Shown here: in pieces, positions 12,065 to 20,994 of the stretch
How the letters are laid out: each line of letters opens with the position of its first letter
Numbering within the stretch: position 1 is the stretch's first letter
Virus record (IMG/VR): IMGVR_UViG_3300015262_000036
Coordinates: 1 to 21,947 of that record
Direction: 5' to 3' (one strand)
Source: a virus
Length of the DNA: 21,947 nucleotides
Notes under the pieces: generated by a model
Told to the model about the DNA's origin: nothing
What the model saw: the letters and a program-made list of their open reading frames with translations, nothing else
The model's database searches: none
Position numbers and translations under genes: made by a program

Positions 12065-15000
12065 ATGACTCAGCAATCCAGTCGCTTAGATATCATCATC
12101 GATTCGCGGCAGGCCCAGCGGAATGGCGAGCAACTTCGGATCACCCTCAACAATCTGGTCGTAGTTGGTGACCAGACGGCGCGCTCGATGGATGGCGCCG
12201 GAACTGCGGCAAAGGCAGCCGGCGCAGCATTCGCAGCACTTGGAGTTGGCCGGGTTGTCGGCGAGATCATCCGCCTGACTGACGCCTTCAAGTCCATGCA
12301 GGGCTCTCTGGCGCTTGTCAGCTCATCGAACTCTGTCGCTACTGATTCGTTTCAGAAGCTGCTGACGATGGCGAACAATACAGGCAGCTCGCTGGAGTCG
12401 ACTGTTTCGCTGTATACCCGGCTGGCCAACGCCACCCGAGGCGCCGGTTACACCACCGAGCAATTGCTTGGCGTGACCGACGCCATCAACAAAGCGTTTG
12501 TAATCTCTGGCGCCACCATGCAGGAGGCATCCAACGCTGCGATTCAGCTGTCCCAGGGCTTGGCCTCTGGCACACTTCGCGGCGAGGAACTGAACTCTGT
12601 CATGGAGCAGGGGCCTCGCATCACCCGGGCGCTGTCTGAATACCTGGGCGTCACCAACGGCCAGATTCGCCAGATGGCGGCTGACGGAAAGATCACCGCC
12701 GAGGTGGTCACCAACGCACTGCTCAAATCGTTGTCGTCGCTGAACTCCGAGCTGGATCGCATGCCGCGGCGGTTCGAGCAGGCATCGACGGCGCTGAAAA
12801 ACAACTTCTTGGCCGCTGTCGGTCAGATCGACATTAACCCCCTGATCAGCTCCGTAGATGAGCTGGCAAACTCGCTGGCAAAGCCCGAGGTTATCCATGG
12901 CATCCAGACCATCGCCACCGGCCTTGGCAATGTCGTGGCAGTCGGCGGCGACGGCCTAAAAGCGGTTGTCACCAATGCCGATGCGCTTATGGCGATCACT
13001 GGCGCCTACGCTACAAAGGTCGGGGTCGGCCTCGTCACCTCTCTAGCGTTGGCGGCCAAGGCTCGACTCGCCGATACCGTCGCAGCCAATCAGCAGATCA
13101 TTGCTTCCCGCCAGGCAGAAGTGGCCGCCACGGCCGAGGCTGTCGCCATACAAAGCGTGGTCGTGGCTTCGACCGAGGCCAGCCTGGCTCGGGCCATCTA
13201 CGCCCGCAGTGAAGCCATGGCGACGGCTCAGACAGAACTGGCTAGCCTCAGGCAGCTGAAGGCTGTTTCTGCTCAGCTTGTTGCCGACCGTCAGCTCGAA
13301 GTCCAGCGGATGCAGGCGCAGATCAACAACACCGGACTAGCAGCTTCGCATACCCGTCTCGCCGAGATCCGCACCGCAGAGGCTGCAATTACCTCGCAGC
13401 TCACGGCCGCCGAGGCCCGCCTTGCTGTTGCGCGACAAGCTGAGTTGGCGACCGGTGCAGTCGTCGGCCAGCAAACCGTTGCGCTCAATGCTGCGCGCAC
13501 TGAAGGCGCGGCAATCCTTGGCGCACAAGCTGCCGCACAGAACGCACTCAATGCCGCCGAATCTCGGGGCGCAGCAGTTCGCGGCGCCTCCATGGCAGCT
13601 ATTGGCGGCCCGCTTGGCCTGGTAACGCTGGGACTTTCCGCCGCTGCCGCTGCTTACATCTATTTCAGCAGCTCTGCCGACACCGGCACGCAGTCGCTGA
13701 TTGATCAAAACCTGACGATTGACGATACGGTCAAGAAGTTCGATAGCCTGACGGCGGCGCAACAGCGCAATCAGGCGTCGAAGTGGGCCGAGGCACAACA
13801 GGCGGCGCTTGATCAGGCGTCGGCCTCTGCCAGTAATTACGGAAACATCGCCGAGAATGCGATCACTTCCGTCGGCGCGGCACGGGTATCCGACTTGGCG
13901 ACTCTGTCGAGCATGATTGCTCAAGTGAAGTCCGGACAGAAAACCCTGGACGATGTCACTGTCTGGCTGCAGTCGACGCAAGGCCTATCAGGTGGATTCA
14001 AGTCCTCTCTGGAGGGGATCGCCGCCGGCTACGACACCAGCATTCAATCGGCGGCTGGCTATGCCGAGCGTCTTCAGTCTGTCAGCAAGCTCGCGCAGGA
14101 AGCATCAGCCAATAACGGCAAGCTGGCAGCCTCGCAGGATGCTACCAGCAAGGCCAATGGCGCCAGTGCTCAGGCGTGGGACAAGTACATTGCACAGCTG
14201 ACAAAGACGCGCGACCTAGTTGGCGCAAACGCAGCAGCTGAGGCCGCATACACCGCAATCAAGATGGGCGCTAATGCGGCGCAGCAAGAGCAAGCCAAGG
14301 CCATCGCAGCTCAGACCGACCTGCTCAACAAGTACCAGGACGCCGTCAAGGAGAACAACAAGGCCGAGCAGGAACGCCTGAAGGTTCTTCTGGTTGCGAG
14401 CTATGCCGCCATGCAGGCCGCTGAGGATACGGCTGCCGCGCAGAAGAAAGCCCTGGGCGATACCGCAAAAGCAGCTGAAGAGAGTTCGGCCCGGCAAGTC
14501 AGTGCAATGCAGCGGATCATCGACAAGTCGGTCAACCTGGCAGCAGGTCGAAATCTGTTGCTGGTCGATCAGCCAAAGCAAAGCCTTAGCGGCTATGGGC
14601 TGCTGACCAATGGCGGTACCGCGCCAGCTGCACCGGCCACCTCGCGCAAAACACCTCAGCAGCTAGCTGAAGAGCAGATGGCGCAAATTGTTGCCGGCAC
14701 CACGCCGAACAAGCCGACTAAAACCCCGAAAGGACCAAGTGAAAAAGGCGAGCTTAACGCTGCGCTGAGCGCCTTCGATGCTCTCTACAAAAAGGCAGAT
14801 CCGGCAGCAGAGGCTGTTCGAGATCTGACTGAGGCGCAGGAAAAGCTTCAGTTTGCGCTTTCGAAGGGAAAGATCACCCAGGAACAATACGGCGTTGCAT
14901 TAGGCCAGGCATCAAAGGATTACGCCGCGGTCATCGCAAAAACTGGAGAATTGAGCCAGGCAGAGCAGTACCGGCTACAGATCCAGAAACAGCTTCAGAA

Positions 15001-16000
15001 CCAGCAGGAAGCTGCAAACCAGGCTGCCGCTGCTATTGGTCAGGGATCGGAGGAGGCACAAAGAGCCTCCGAGCGACTGAAGCTGGAGAGCGATCACAAC
15101 GACCGCGTTCTAGATCTGCGCACAAAGCTTGCCAGGGCATCAACCGACCAGCAACGCAAGGATCTGCAGGACCAGATCAATATCACCGAGGAGCTATTCC
15201 CGCAGCAGGTCGCAATCATGGTGGATGGCTGGGCCAAAGTGGATAAGGCCCAGGCTGACTGGTCGAACGGCGCAAGGTCGGCATTTCAGACCTACGCCGA
15301 GCAGGCCGCTGATGTAGCAGGCCAAAGCAAATCGCTATTCACCAACGCCTTCAGCAACATGGAAGACAGCATCATCCAATTCGTGAAAACCGGGAAGCTG
15401 TCGTTCAGGGATTTGGCCGACGGTATCATTGCCGACCTGATCCGCATCCAAATTCGTCAGGCGGCGGTTGGCATTTTTGGAACTCTGTTCAGCGGCTTTG
15501 CTGGTGCTGGCGCATCTGCTGCGGGCAATGGATTGGCGGCTGGCTCTGCTGGGGCTACGTCATCGAGTCTCGGCGCTTCGGCTGCTGGCTATGGGGCGAA
15601 GTACGGATTCTCTGATGGCGGTTATACCGGCGACGGCGGAAGGTACGAGCCGAAAGGCGTTGTTCACGGTGGCGAGTTTGTGGTCCGCAAGGACGTGGTG
15701 TCGCAGCCTGGCACGCGCGAATTCCTTGAGCGCATGAACGCATCAAGCAAAGGATACGCTGACGGCGGATTTGTTGGGTCAGCATCAAGCGGCAAGGATT
15801 CCGGCGTAGCGCAGGGCTCTACCGCATCAGGCTCCGGCGTTGTCATTGAGCAACACTTTAGCTTCCAAGGTACGCCCGACGACGCAACCATCAACATGGT
15901 CAAGGAAGCGGCTATGCAGGGAGCAAAGGGCGGCTATGAGCTGGTCGTCCGTGACCTAAAACAGAACGGAACCATCCGCCAGCTGATCGCTCGGCGCTAA
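12065..16000 (+). CDS. Tape measure protein (lambda gpH-like)
   Basis: 1311 aa from ATG 12065 (MTQQSSRLDIIIDSRQAQRN) with AGGA at 12054-12057; a longer in-frame start would run across the terminator and is rejected. Residues about 60-260 form the tape-measure N-terminal domain (LTDAFKSMQGSLALVSSSN, GVTDAINKAFVISGATMQEA, GTLRGEELNSVMEQGPRI). Ala-rich coiled-coil-like helices follow to about 510, with a hydrophobic segment near 515-540 (LGLVTLGLSAAAAAYIYF) that may enter the host membrane at DNA injection. The lambda-type C-terminal domain is at about 1090-1135 (MEDSIIQFVKTGKLSFRDLA). A Gly-rich tail with YEPKGVVHGGEFVVRKD closes the protein. It sets tail length; at the usual ratio of about 0.15 nm per residue, the tail would be close to 200 nm. 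No frameshift or truncation is seen. Confidence 0.95.
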   Translation: MTQQSSRLDIIIDSRQAQRNGEQLRITLNNLVVVGDQTARSMDGAGTAAKAAGAAFAALGVGRVVGEIIRLTDAFKSMQGSLALVSSSNSVATDSFQKLLTMANNTGSSLESTVSLYTRLANATRGAGYTTEQLLGVTDAINKAFVISGATMQEASNAAIQLSQGLASGTLRGEELNSVMEQGPRITRALSEYLGVTNGQIRQMAADGKITAEVVTNALLKSLSSLNSELDRMPRRFEQASTALKNNFLAAVGQIDINPLISSVDELANSLAKPEVIHGIQTIATGLGNVVAVGGDGLKAVVTNADALMAITGAYATKVGVGLVTSLALAAKARLADTVAANQQIIASRQAEVAATAEAVAIQSVVVASTEASLARAIYARSEAMATAQTELASLRQLKAVSAQLVADRQLEVQRMQAQINNTGLAASHTRLAEIRTAEAAITSQLTAAEARLAVARQAELATGAVVGQQTVALNAARTEGAAILGAQAAAQNALNAAESRGAAVRGASMAAIGGPLGLVTLGLSAAAAAYIYFSSSADTGTQSLIDQNLTIDDTVKKFDSLTAAQQRNQASKWAEAQQAALDQASASASNYGNIAENAITSVGAARVSDLATLSSMIAQVKSGQKTLDDVTVWLQSTQGLSGGFKSSLEGIAAGYDTSIQSAAGYAERLQSVSKLAQEASANNGKLAASQDATSKANGASAQAWDKYIAQLTKTRDLVGANAAAEAAYTAIKMGANAAQQEQAKAIAAQTDLLNKYQDAVKENNKAEQERLKVLLVASYAAMQAAEDTAAAQKKALGDTAKAAEESSARQVSAMQRIIDKSVNLAAGRNLLLVDQPKQSLSGYGLLTNGGTAPAAPATSRKTPQQLAEEQMAQIVAGTTPNKPTKTPKGPSEKGELNAALSAFDALYKKADPAAEAVRDLTEAQEKLQFALSKGKITQEQYGVALGQASKDYAAVIAKTGELSQAEQYRLQIQKQLQNQQEAANQAAAAIGQGSEEAQRASERLKLESDHNDRVLDLRTKLARASTDQQRKDLQDQINITEELFPQQVAIMVDGWAKVDKAQADWSNGARSAFQTYAEQAADVAGQSKSLFTNAFSNMEDSIIQFVKTGKLSFRDLADGIIADLIRIQIRQAAVGIFGTLFSGFAGAGASAAGNGLAAGSAGATSSSLGASAAGYGAKYGFSDGGYTGDGGRYEPKGVVHGGEFVVRKDVVSQPGTREFLERMNASSKGYADGGFVGSASSGKDSGVAQGSTASGSGVVIEQHFSFQGTPDDATINMVKEAAMQGAKGGYELVVRDLKQNGTIRQLIARR

Positions 16001-16018
16001 GCCTTTAAGGAGTATTAC

Positions 16019-16603
16019 ATGGCTCTAACGTGGCCGGCTTCGCTGCGCCCGTCTGAAATGACGTGGGGCATCGTCAACAATAGCCGAGCGTTCACTTCGA
16101 CCCTATCGAATGCCCAGCAGATCGTTGGCTATCCGGGCGCCTATTGGCAATGCACGCTGACCTATGGCGTGCTGACCAGAGATCAAGAGCGCGAGCTGTC
16201 GGCGTTTCTTGGTCGCTTGGATGGGATGTTCGGAACATGCAACCTGCCAGCCTTCACTCGGCAACGGACGAACAGCGTCGGCGCACTGACGGTCGTTACT
16301 GGCAATGCCCAGGCGAGGAGCATGCTGATTGCCGGCGCAACACCAAGCGCTGCAGTCTTCAGCGCCGGCGACTACATCACCATCGCAGGCGAGATGTTCG
16401 AGGTTACCAATCCGGCCTCGGCAAATGCTCAGGGGCAGGTGACCGTGCTGCTCAACAAGCGAATCCGCAAAACGCTTACGGCCGGGGCGGCGGTCGAGTA
16501 CCTAAACCCGTACTCGGAAGTTCGCATGACCTCAGACACCTGGGCAATCTCTGTAAAGCCGGTTGTTTCAAGTGGCTCCTACCAATTCAGGGAGGCCTTC
16601 TGA
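16019..16603 (+). CDS. Distal tail / minor tail protein
   Basis: 194 aa. AAGGAG (16007-16012) precedes the ATG by six bases. The start MALTWPASLRPSEMTWGIVN is followed by a beta-rich body with YWQCTLTYGVLTRDQERELS, where the tail tip proteins of this group place a helix that packs on the ring. A Val/Thr-rich domain (about 85-165) and a final strand YQFREAF follow. The location right after the tape measure is that of lambda gpM or Dit-type distal tail proteins, which form the ring connecting tube and tip. I recognise the family as a minor tail protein of Pseudomonas siphophages but not at the level of a named Pfam entry. The stop overlaps the next gene's ATG (TGATG at 16601-16605). Confidence 0.78.
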   Translation: MALTWPASLRPSEMTWGIVNNSRAFTSTLSNAQQIVGYPGAYWQCTLTYGVLTRDQERELSAFLGRLDGMFGTCNLPAFTRQRTNSVGALTVVTGNAQARSMLIAGATPSAAVFSAGDYITIAGEMFEVTNPASANAQGQVTVLLNKRIRKTLTAGAAVEYLNPYSEVRMTSDTWAISVKPVVSSGSYQFREAF

Positions 16604-17205
16604 TGCCCTCAGCATTCCCGTTCAGCCAAAACGTAGTGAACATCATCGCCACCGGCAAGTTCATGCCTGTGTACGCCGTGCAGCTGGATTTCGTCGATGG
16701 CATGGTCTTCGCGCATACCGGCACCGGTGACTTGGTGGTCGACGGCATCACCTATCAAGGCGTTGGCAATTTCGGCCAGGTCAGCCAGTCACAGGAAAGC
16801 GACAACTCCGGGTCGCCAATGTCGGTCGAGCTGACCCTCAGTGGTCTGGATACCTACATCTTGTCTGAGACCAATGTGCGCGGATGCCGCGGGCGGATGG
16901 CCAAAGTCATGTTCGTGGTGTTCGATGAGGCCGGCAACTACGCGGCGGACATTCTGTTCTCGGGGCGGATGGATGCTGCCAAGTTCTCGTTCTCTGGCAG
17001 CGGCGAGGATGGCAACAGCATCACCGTCCCAGTCGTTGACCGGATGGCTGAGTGGAGCCGCACCGGCACCGAGCGCTTCACCGATGAAAACCACCGCGCA
17101 CGCCACGAAGGCGACCGGTTCTTCTTCGCCATTGCCCAGATGTCCGAGTGGCCCATCTATTGGGGCTCGAAGAAGGACGCACCGACATTCACCTATGGAA
17201 GCTAG
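16603..17205 (+). CDS. Tail hub protein (lambda gpL / DUF2163-like position)
   Basis: 200 aa from ATG 16603, with GGGAGG at 16590-16595 seven bases upstream. The start VVNIIATGKFMPVYAVQLDF is followed by the theme FAHTGTGDLVVDGITYQGVG and then ESDNSGSPMSVELTLSGLD, a pattern found in DUF2163-like and related hub proteins that build the tail hub ring. A second sheet domain (FSGRMDAAKFSFSGSGEDG) and a C-terminal helical hairpin (RHEGDRFFFAIAQMSEWPIY) close it. The C-terminal domain lacks the cysteine cluster that binds Fe-S in lambda gpL, so the name 'L-like' refers to position and hub fold only. The hub binds the distal tail ring and the J-like tip. Confidence 0.75.
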   Translation: MPSAFPFSQNVVNIIATGKFMPVYAVQLDFVDGMVFAHTGTGDLVVDGITYQGVGNFGQVSQSQESDNSGSPMSVELTLSGLDTYILSETNVRGCRGRMAKVMFVVFDEAGNYAADILFSGRMDAAKFSFSGSGEDGNSITVPVVDRMAEWSRTGTERFTDENHRARHEGDRFFFAIAQMSEWPIYWGSKKDAPTFTYGS

Positions 17206-17207
17206 CC

Positions 17208-17606
17208 ATGCGCTACCGAGACTGGACAACCCGACTGAACGACGTGATCAAGGCCGCCCAAGAGCGGCCTTTTTCATGGGGCGAATTTGACTGCTGCCTG
17301 TTCGCGGCTGATTGCGCGGCGGCTGTTTGCGGTATCGATCCAGCCGAGCAGTACCGCGGCAAGTACACGACAGAGACTGGCGCCAAGCGACAGCTGAAGA
17401 AGCAGCACGGCAGCCTGGAAGCAGCGTGGGACGCCTGCTTTTCGCGGGTTCCGCTGACCTTCATCCAGCGCGGCGACGTAGTGATGTACGACGCGCCCGG
17501 CGGCCGAAGCATGGCCATCTTCTGGGCTGGAGATTTTTGGGCAACGACCGATGACGGCGCGGCCAGAGTTGAATGCGAGCCACTGGCCGCTTGGAGGGTT
17601 GAATGA
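17208..17606 (+). CDS. K-like tail assembly protein (DUF6950, NlpC/P60-related)
   Basis: 132 aa from ATG 17208. The central motif FSWGEFDCCLFAADCAAAVC corresponds to the active-site region of NlpC/P60 peptidases (G-x-x-D-C), followed by YRGKYTTETGAKRQLKKQHG, typical of DUF6950 proteins in tail operons. The later part reads RGDVVMYDAPGGRSMAIFWA. The place where true NlpC/P60 enzymes have the catalytic His (G-H-V-G-I) is R-S-M-A-I here, so the catalytic His seems absent. It occupies the position of lambda gpK between L-like hub and tip and probably acts in tip assembly rather than as a cell-wall hydrolase. The stop overlaps the J-like start (ATGA at 17603-17606). Confidence 0.8.
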   Translation: MRYRDWTTRLNDVIKAAQERPFSWGEFDCCLFAADCAAAVCGIDPAEQYRGKYTTETGAKRQLKKQHGSLEAAWDACFSRVPLTFIQRGDVVMYDAPGGRSMAIFWAGDFWATTDDGAARVECEPLAAWRVE

Positions 17607-20600
17607 GCGGCGGCGTCAGAAAACTTGCCTCAGTTGTGGTTGGTGCGGTTGTTGGTTTTGCTCAGGGCGGCCCGTGGGGCGCTGTCGCTGGTGCGGCGCT
17701 GGCCTTCTATGCAGCCGAGCAACAGGAAAAGCTCAACACCAAGTCACCATTGCGTGACAACGAGCCATCCGCGCAGACCGTGCGATCGTCGAAGGCTCCG
17801 GTTCGCTTCATCCTCGGCCGCGTTTCCACCGGCGGCGTTCTCGTCTGGGCTCAGGAACAATCGGGCGCGCAAGGTGAGGGCGAGTGGCTTCACCTGGTGT
17901 ACGTGCTGTCCGAAGGCCCGATCGATGCGCTTGAAAACATCTACCTTGGCGAAGAAGAGATCAGTGCGTTTGGTCCGCTGGCCAGCTATGAGCTGATCGT
18001 CAATCCTACGCAGGTGAACGCTTTCCTGAAGGCCAACTGCCCAGACTGGAAGGACAGCCAGATCGGTCGCGGCCTATCCTTCGTTCGTGTTTCGCTGCAG
18101 TACAGTGCCGAGAAATTCCCCTCGGGCATCCCGGATACTCGGTTTGTAGTACGCGGCCGGAACGACATTTACGACCCGCGCACCGGCACCGCCGTTTACA
18201 GCGCCAATACCGCGCTGCACTTGCTCTGGTTCCTGCGTGCGCGTTGTGGTGTGCCTGACGACGAGATCGTATTCGAAACCTTCGCCAGTGCCGCCAACGT
18301 GTGCGACGAAGCGCTGACCAACGCTGACGGCTCGACCAGCCAGCGCTATAGGAGCGGCTGCGTGATCGGTGCGGACGAACAGCGCACAGGTGTTCTGCAG
18401 AAGCTTGAAGCGGCCTCTGGCGGTCACCTGATACGTGTCGGCGGCCGCTGGATGTTTCAGGCGGGCGCTTATTACGGCCCGTATGACTTCGAAATCACCG
18501 AAGACATGGTGATCGGCACTGTCACAGGCAGCACCGAGCCCACCAATGATTCGGCAATCAACACCGTTCGAGGCACGTTCATCGATCCGGATCAGTCCTG
18601 GACCGAGACCGACTACCCCGAAGTCAGTGTTGCAGAATGGATCGTTGAGGACGGTGGTGAAGCAGCGGAAACGCTGACCTACTCCTACGTCACTGATCCG
18701 TACCAGGCCCAGCGCTTGGCGAACATGGAGTTGCGCCGTCGCCGTGCGGGCGGGGCGATCAGTATTCCGATGAACTTCTCCGGCTACAACTGTCGGCCGG
18801 GCCGCGTGGTGCGGGTCAACCTGCCGTCTCTGAATATCCTTGGCGAGTTCATTGTTTCCGACTGGTCTATGGGCGATAGCGAAGGCTGCACGGTCCAGGT
18901 CAAGCAGTACGAGGCGGCCATCTTCGACGATGCAGTAGGTCAGCCGTACAACCCGCTGGGCTTCATTAATCTACCTACCGGCGGACTCGGTTCGCCTACC
19001 GGCCTTGCGTGGGTGGCGGGTGATGATGCGGAGGTTATTCAGGGGGTTCTCTCCTGGGCGCCGCCAAGCGGGATCGTCTCGGAATACGTGGTCATCGTTC
19101 GGCAGGGCGCTACAGCGATTCGGTCGTACAACGTCCCGGCGATATCGACCGAATGCCCAGTCAATGGCTTGCCGTCCGGCAACTACACGATGAGCGTGGC
19201 GGCTCTCGGGCCTATGGCTCGGTCTGGCGAGGCGACGATCACGGTCAGCATCAACGGGCCGCCGATCCCGGAGTCGTGCGTAGTGCAGTCGTCGATCGAC
19301 CACATCGTGCTGATCCCGCAGAACCCGAATTACGGGCTCAACGGCGGCACCTACGAGTACTTTTTCAGTACTTCGCCGACCGCCACCGCGGACGACGCCG
19401 ACTTCCTCGGGAGAGGGCTGTCGTTCACCCATACAGGATTGGCGTTCTACACGAACTATTACTACTTCGTGCGCTCGTCGAACGCCTATGGGAAAAGCGC
19501 ATTCCTGTACGTTCCGACCTCGACCTCGAATGACGTGTCGGCCTACCTGGCTGCACTGGCAGGGAAGATCACCCGATCGGAGCTCGGTCAGATCCTTCTG
19601 GATGAGATCGACAAAATCCCAGGACTTCAGGATCAGATCGATGCGCTCGATGGCTTGACCGGCTACAAGCCTGATCGGATATACGCGAAAGACCTTATGG
19701 TCGTTGAGGGCGACCGGATCTTTCAGGCTAAAAGCGAAGTGCCAATCAACACGCCGCCTCCGAATGCCACTTATTGGCTGGATGTGGGTCAGTCGATCGA
19801 GACGGCCAACGGCCTGGCGCAGCAGGTCGCGTTCAATACTGCCGACATCACTGAGCTCGACGGCGTGGTCACTGCACAGGCGACCGCGTTTCAAGCGTTG
19901 CGGGCATCCTCCCGCGACGACAATGGCGAGGGGGCTCTGGCGGATGCGCTGAAGGGCTGGACAAGTACCGCCGCGATAGCTTCGGAATCAAAGGTTCGCA
20001 CCTCTGAAAACGAAGCGATGGCGCAGCGGATCACTACCTTCGATGTCGCTATCGGCGAGAACGCCGCGAACATCACCGAGCTGGAACAGGTGGTCGCTAC
20101 CAACGAGTCAGCAACAGCCACGAAGATCGATCAGGTGAATGTGTCGGTGGGGCAAAACACCGCCGCGATTCAGCAGACGTCGACAGCCTATGCCGACACC
20201 AGCGGCAAGCTCTCGACCATGTGGTCGGTGAAGATGCAGATCTCCGCTGGCGGGCAGTACATCGCAGCCGGCGTCGGCCTGGGCATCGAGAACACTGGCG
20301 CCGGCCTGCAAAGCCAGTTCCTGGTGAGCGCGGATCGATTCGCCATCGTCAACACCATCGCAGGCGGCACCGTCTCGGTTCCGTTTGCGGTGGTTGGCGG
20401 CCAGGTGTTCATGAACTCGGCGTACATCCAAGATGGCACGATCACCAATGCCAAGATCGGCAACTACATCCAATCGAACAATTACGTCGCGGGCACCACT
20501 GGGTGGAAGTTGTTTTTCGACGGTACGTTCGAGATCAACTCGGCGTTCGGCGGGGGCGGACGTCAGCTGATTAACAATGCCGGCGGCAAAGTGTTCGATC

Positions 20601-20644
20601 AAAACGGCGTGAAGCGCTACCAGTGGGGAGACCTTAGCGTATGA
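17603..20644 (+). CDS. Central tail tip protein (lambda gpJ-like)
   Basis: 1013 aa. Residues 8-36 are an unusual Gly/Ala hydrophobic stretch (SVVVGAVVGFAQGGPWGAVA), reminiscent of a gpI segment; no separate gpI gene is present. Residues about 60-450 are the tip core, including a Phage-tail_3-type domain near 273-450 (GGHLIRVGGRWMFQAGAYY, QAQRLANMELRRRRAGG). Two fibronectin-III-like beta domains follow (about 461-550 and 552-650), then a short chitin-binding-like segment (about 691-735, PPPNATYWLDVGQ), a helical coiled-coil region (about 740-870) and the DUF1983-like fibre tail (873-979). The protein forms the trimeric tip that contacts the receptor. The C-terminus ends with VFDQNGVKRYQWGDLSV, related to motifs in the next two genes. 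Confidence 0.93.
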   Translation: MSGGVRKLASVVVGAVVGFAQGGPWGAVAGAALAFYAAEQQEKLNTKSPLRDNEPSAQTVRSSKAPVRFILGRVSTGGVLVWAQEQSGAQGEGEWLHLVYVLSEGPIDALENIYLGEEEISAFGPLASYELIVNPTQVNAFLKANCPDWKDSQIGRGLSFVRVSLQYSAEKFPSGIPDTRFVVRGRNDIYDPRTGTAVYSANTALHLLWFLRARCGVPDDEIVFETFASAANVCDEALTNADGSTSQRYRSGCVIGADEQRTGVLQKLEAASGGHLIRVGGRWMFQAGAYYGPYDFEITEDMVIGTVTGSTEPTNDSAINTVRGTFIDPDQSWTETDYPEVSVAEWIVEDGGEAAETLTYSYVTDPYQAQRLANMELRRRRAGGAISIPMNFSGYNCRPGRVVRVNLPSLNILGEFIVSDWSMGDSEGCTVQVKQYEAAIFDDAVGQPYNPLGFINLPTGGLGSPTGLAWVAGDDAEVIQGVLSWAPPSGIVSEYVVIVRQGATAIRSYNVPAISTECPVNGLPSGNYTMSVAALGPMARSGEATITVSINGPPIPESCVVQSSIDHIVLIPQNPNYGLNGGTYEYFFSTSPTATADDADFLGRGLSFTHTGLAFYTNYYYFVRSSNAYGKSAFLYVPTSTSNDVSAYLAALAGKITRSELGQILLDEIDKIPGLQDQIDALDGLTGYKPDRIYAKDLMVVEGDRIFQAKSEVPINTPPPNATYWLDVGQSIETANGLAQQVAFNTADITELDGVVTAQATAFQALRASSRDDNGEGALADALKGWTSTAAIASESKVRTSENEAMAQRITTFDVAIGENAANITELEQVVATNESATATKIDQVNVSVGQNTAAIQQTSTAYADTSGKLSTMWSVKMQISAGGQYIAAGVGLGIENTGAGLQSQFLVSADRFAIVNTIAGGTVSVPFAVVGGQVFMNSAYIQDGTITNAKIGNYIQSNNYVAGTTGWKLFFDGTFEINSAFGGGGRQLINNAGGKVFDQNGVKRYQWGDLSV

Positions 20645-20994
20645 GTTACGGCGCCAGAGTGTGGGACGAAAACGGCAATTTGACCATGGATACCACGACG
20701 TTCACCTATCAGGTGATCTGGCAGGGCGTGATCGACTTCAGTGGAGTCGCGCCCGACTACACGCTGAGCATTCCTGGCTTCAATCCGGCCAACTGCGTGT
20801 TCATGATCATTCCGACAAGGGCGCAGGATGTGCAGTCATCAGAAACTGACGGGAGCGGCAACCAAAAGTCCTATCCGTACGTCTCGACCTCGGCTAACCA
20901 GGTGATTGTCAGGAGAAAAAACCCATCCGCGAGCGCCGGCACGATCGGCTCAACGGTTGCTGCCAAGGCCTACGCGATAAGGTATGCGACATGA
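20641..20994 (+). CDS. Tail tip accessory protein 1
   Basis: 117 aa, with start overlapping the J-like stop (ATGA at 20641-20644) and GGGGAG at 20625-20630. Almost all beta-strand. It begins MSYGARVWDENGNLTMD, a motif (Y-G-x4-D-x-N-x5-D) repeated in the next gene, then a sandwich ending in ANQVIVRRKNPSAS and VAAKAYAIRYAT. I do not recognise a named domain; short proteins beginning M-x-Y-G-x-x-V-x-D-x-x-G occur next to tip proteins in Pseudomonas siphophages. It probably decorates the tip or fibre base. No signal peptide or membrane segment is present. The tight overlap on both sides indicates fixed stoichiometry with J. Confidence 0.7.
   Translation: MSYGARVWDENGNLTMDTTTFTYQVIWQGVIDFSGVAPDYTLSIPGFNPANCVFMIIPTRAQDVQSSETDGSGNQKSYPYVSTSANQVIVRRKNPSASAGTIGSTVAAKAYAIRYAT

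Noticed and set aside
16144-16602. Long extension of the hub gene upstream of ATG 16603
   Set aside because: That part is the out-of-frame shadow of the distal tail gene; ATG 16603 has GGGAGG at proper distance.
18971-19894. 307-codon minus-strand frame opposite the J-like gene
   Set aside because: Arg/Val-rich translation typical of a GC-rich antisense shadow; the plus-strand gene is certain.
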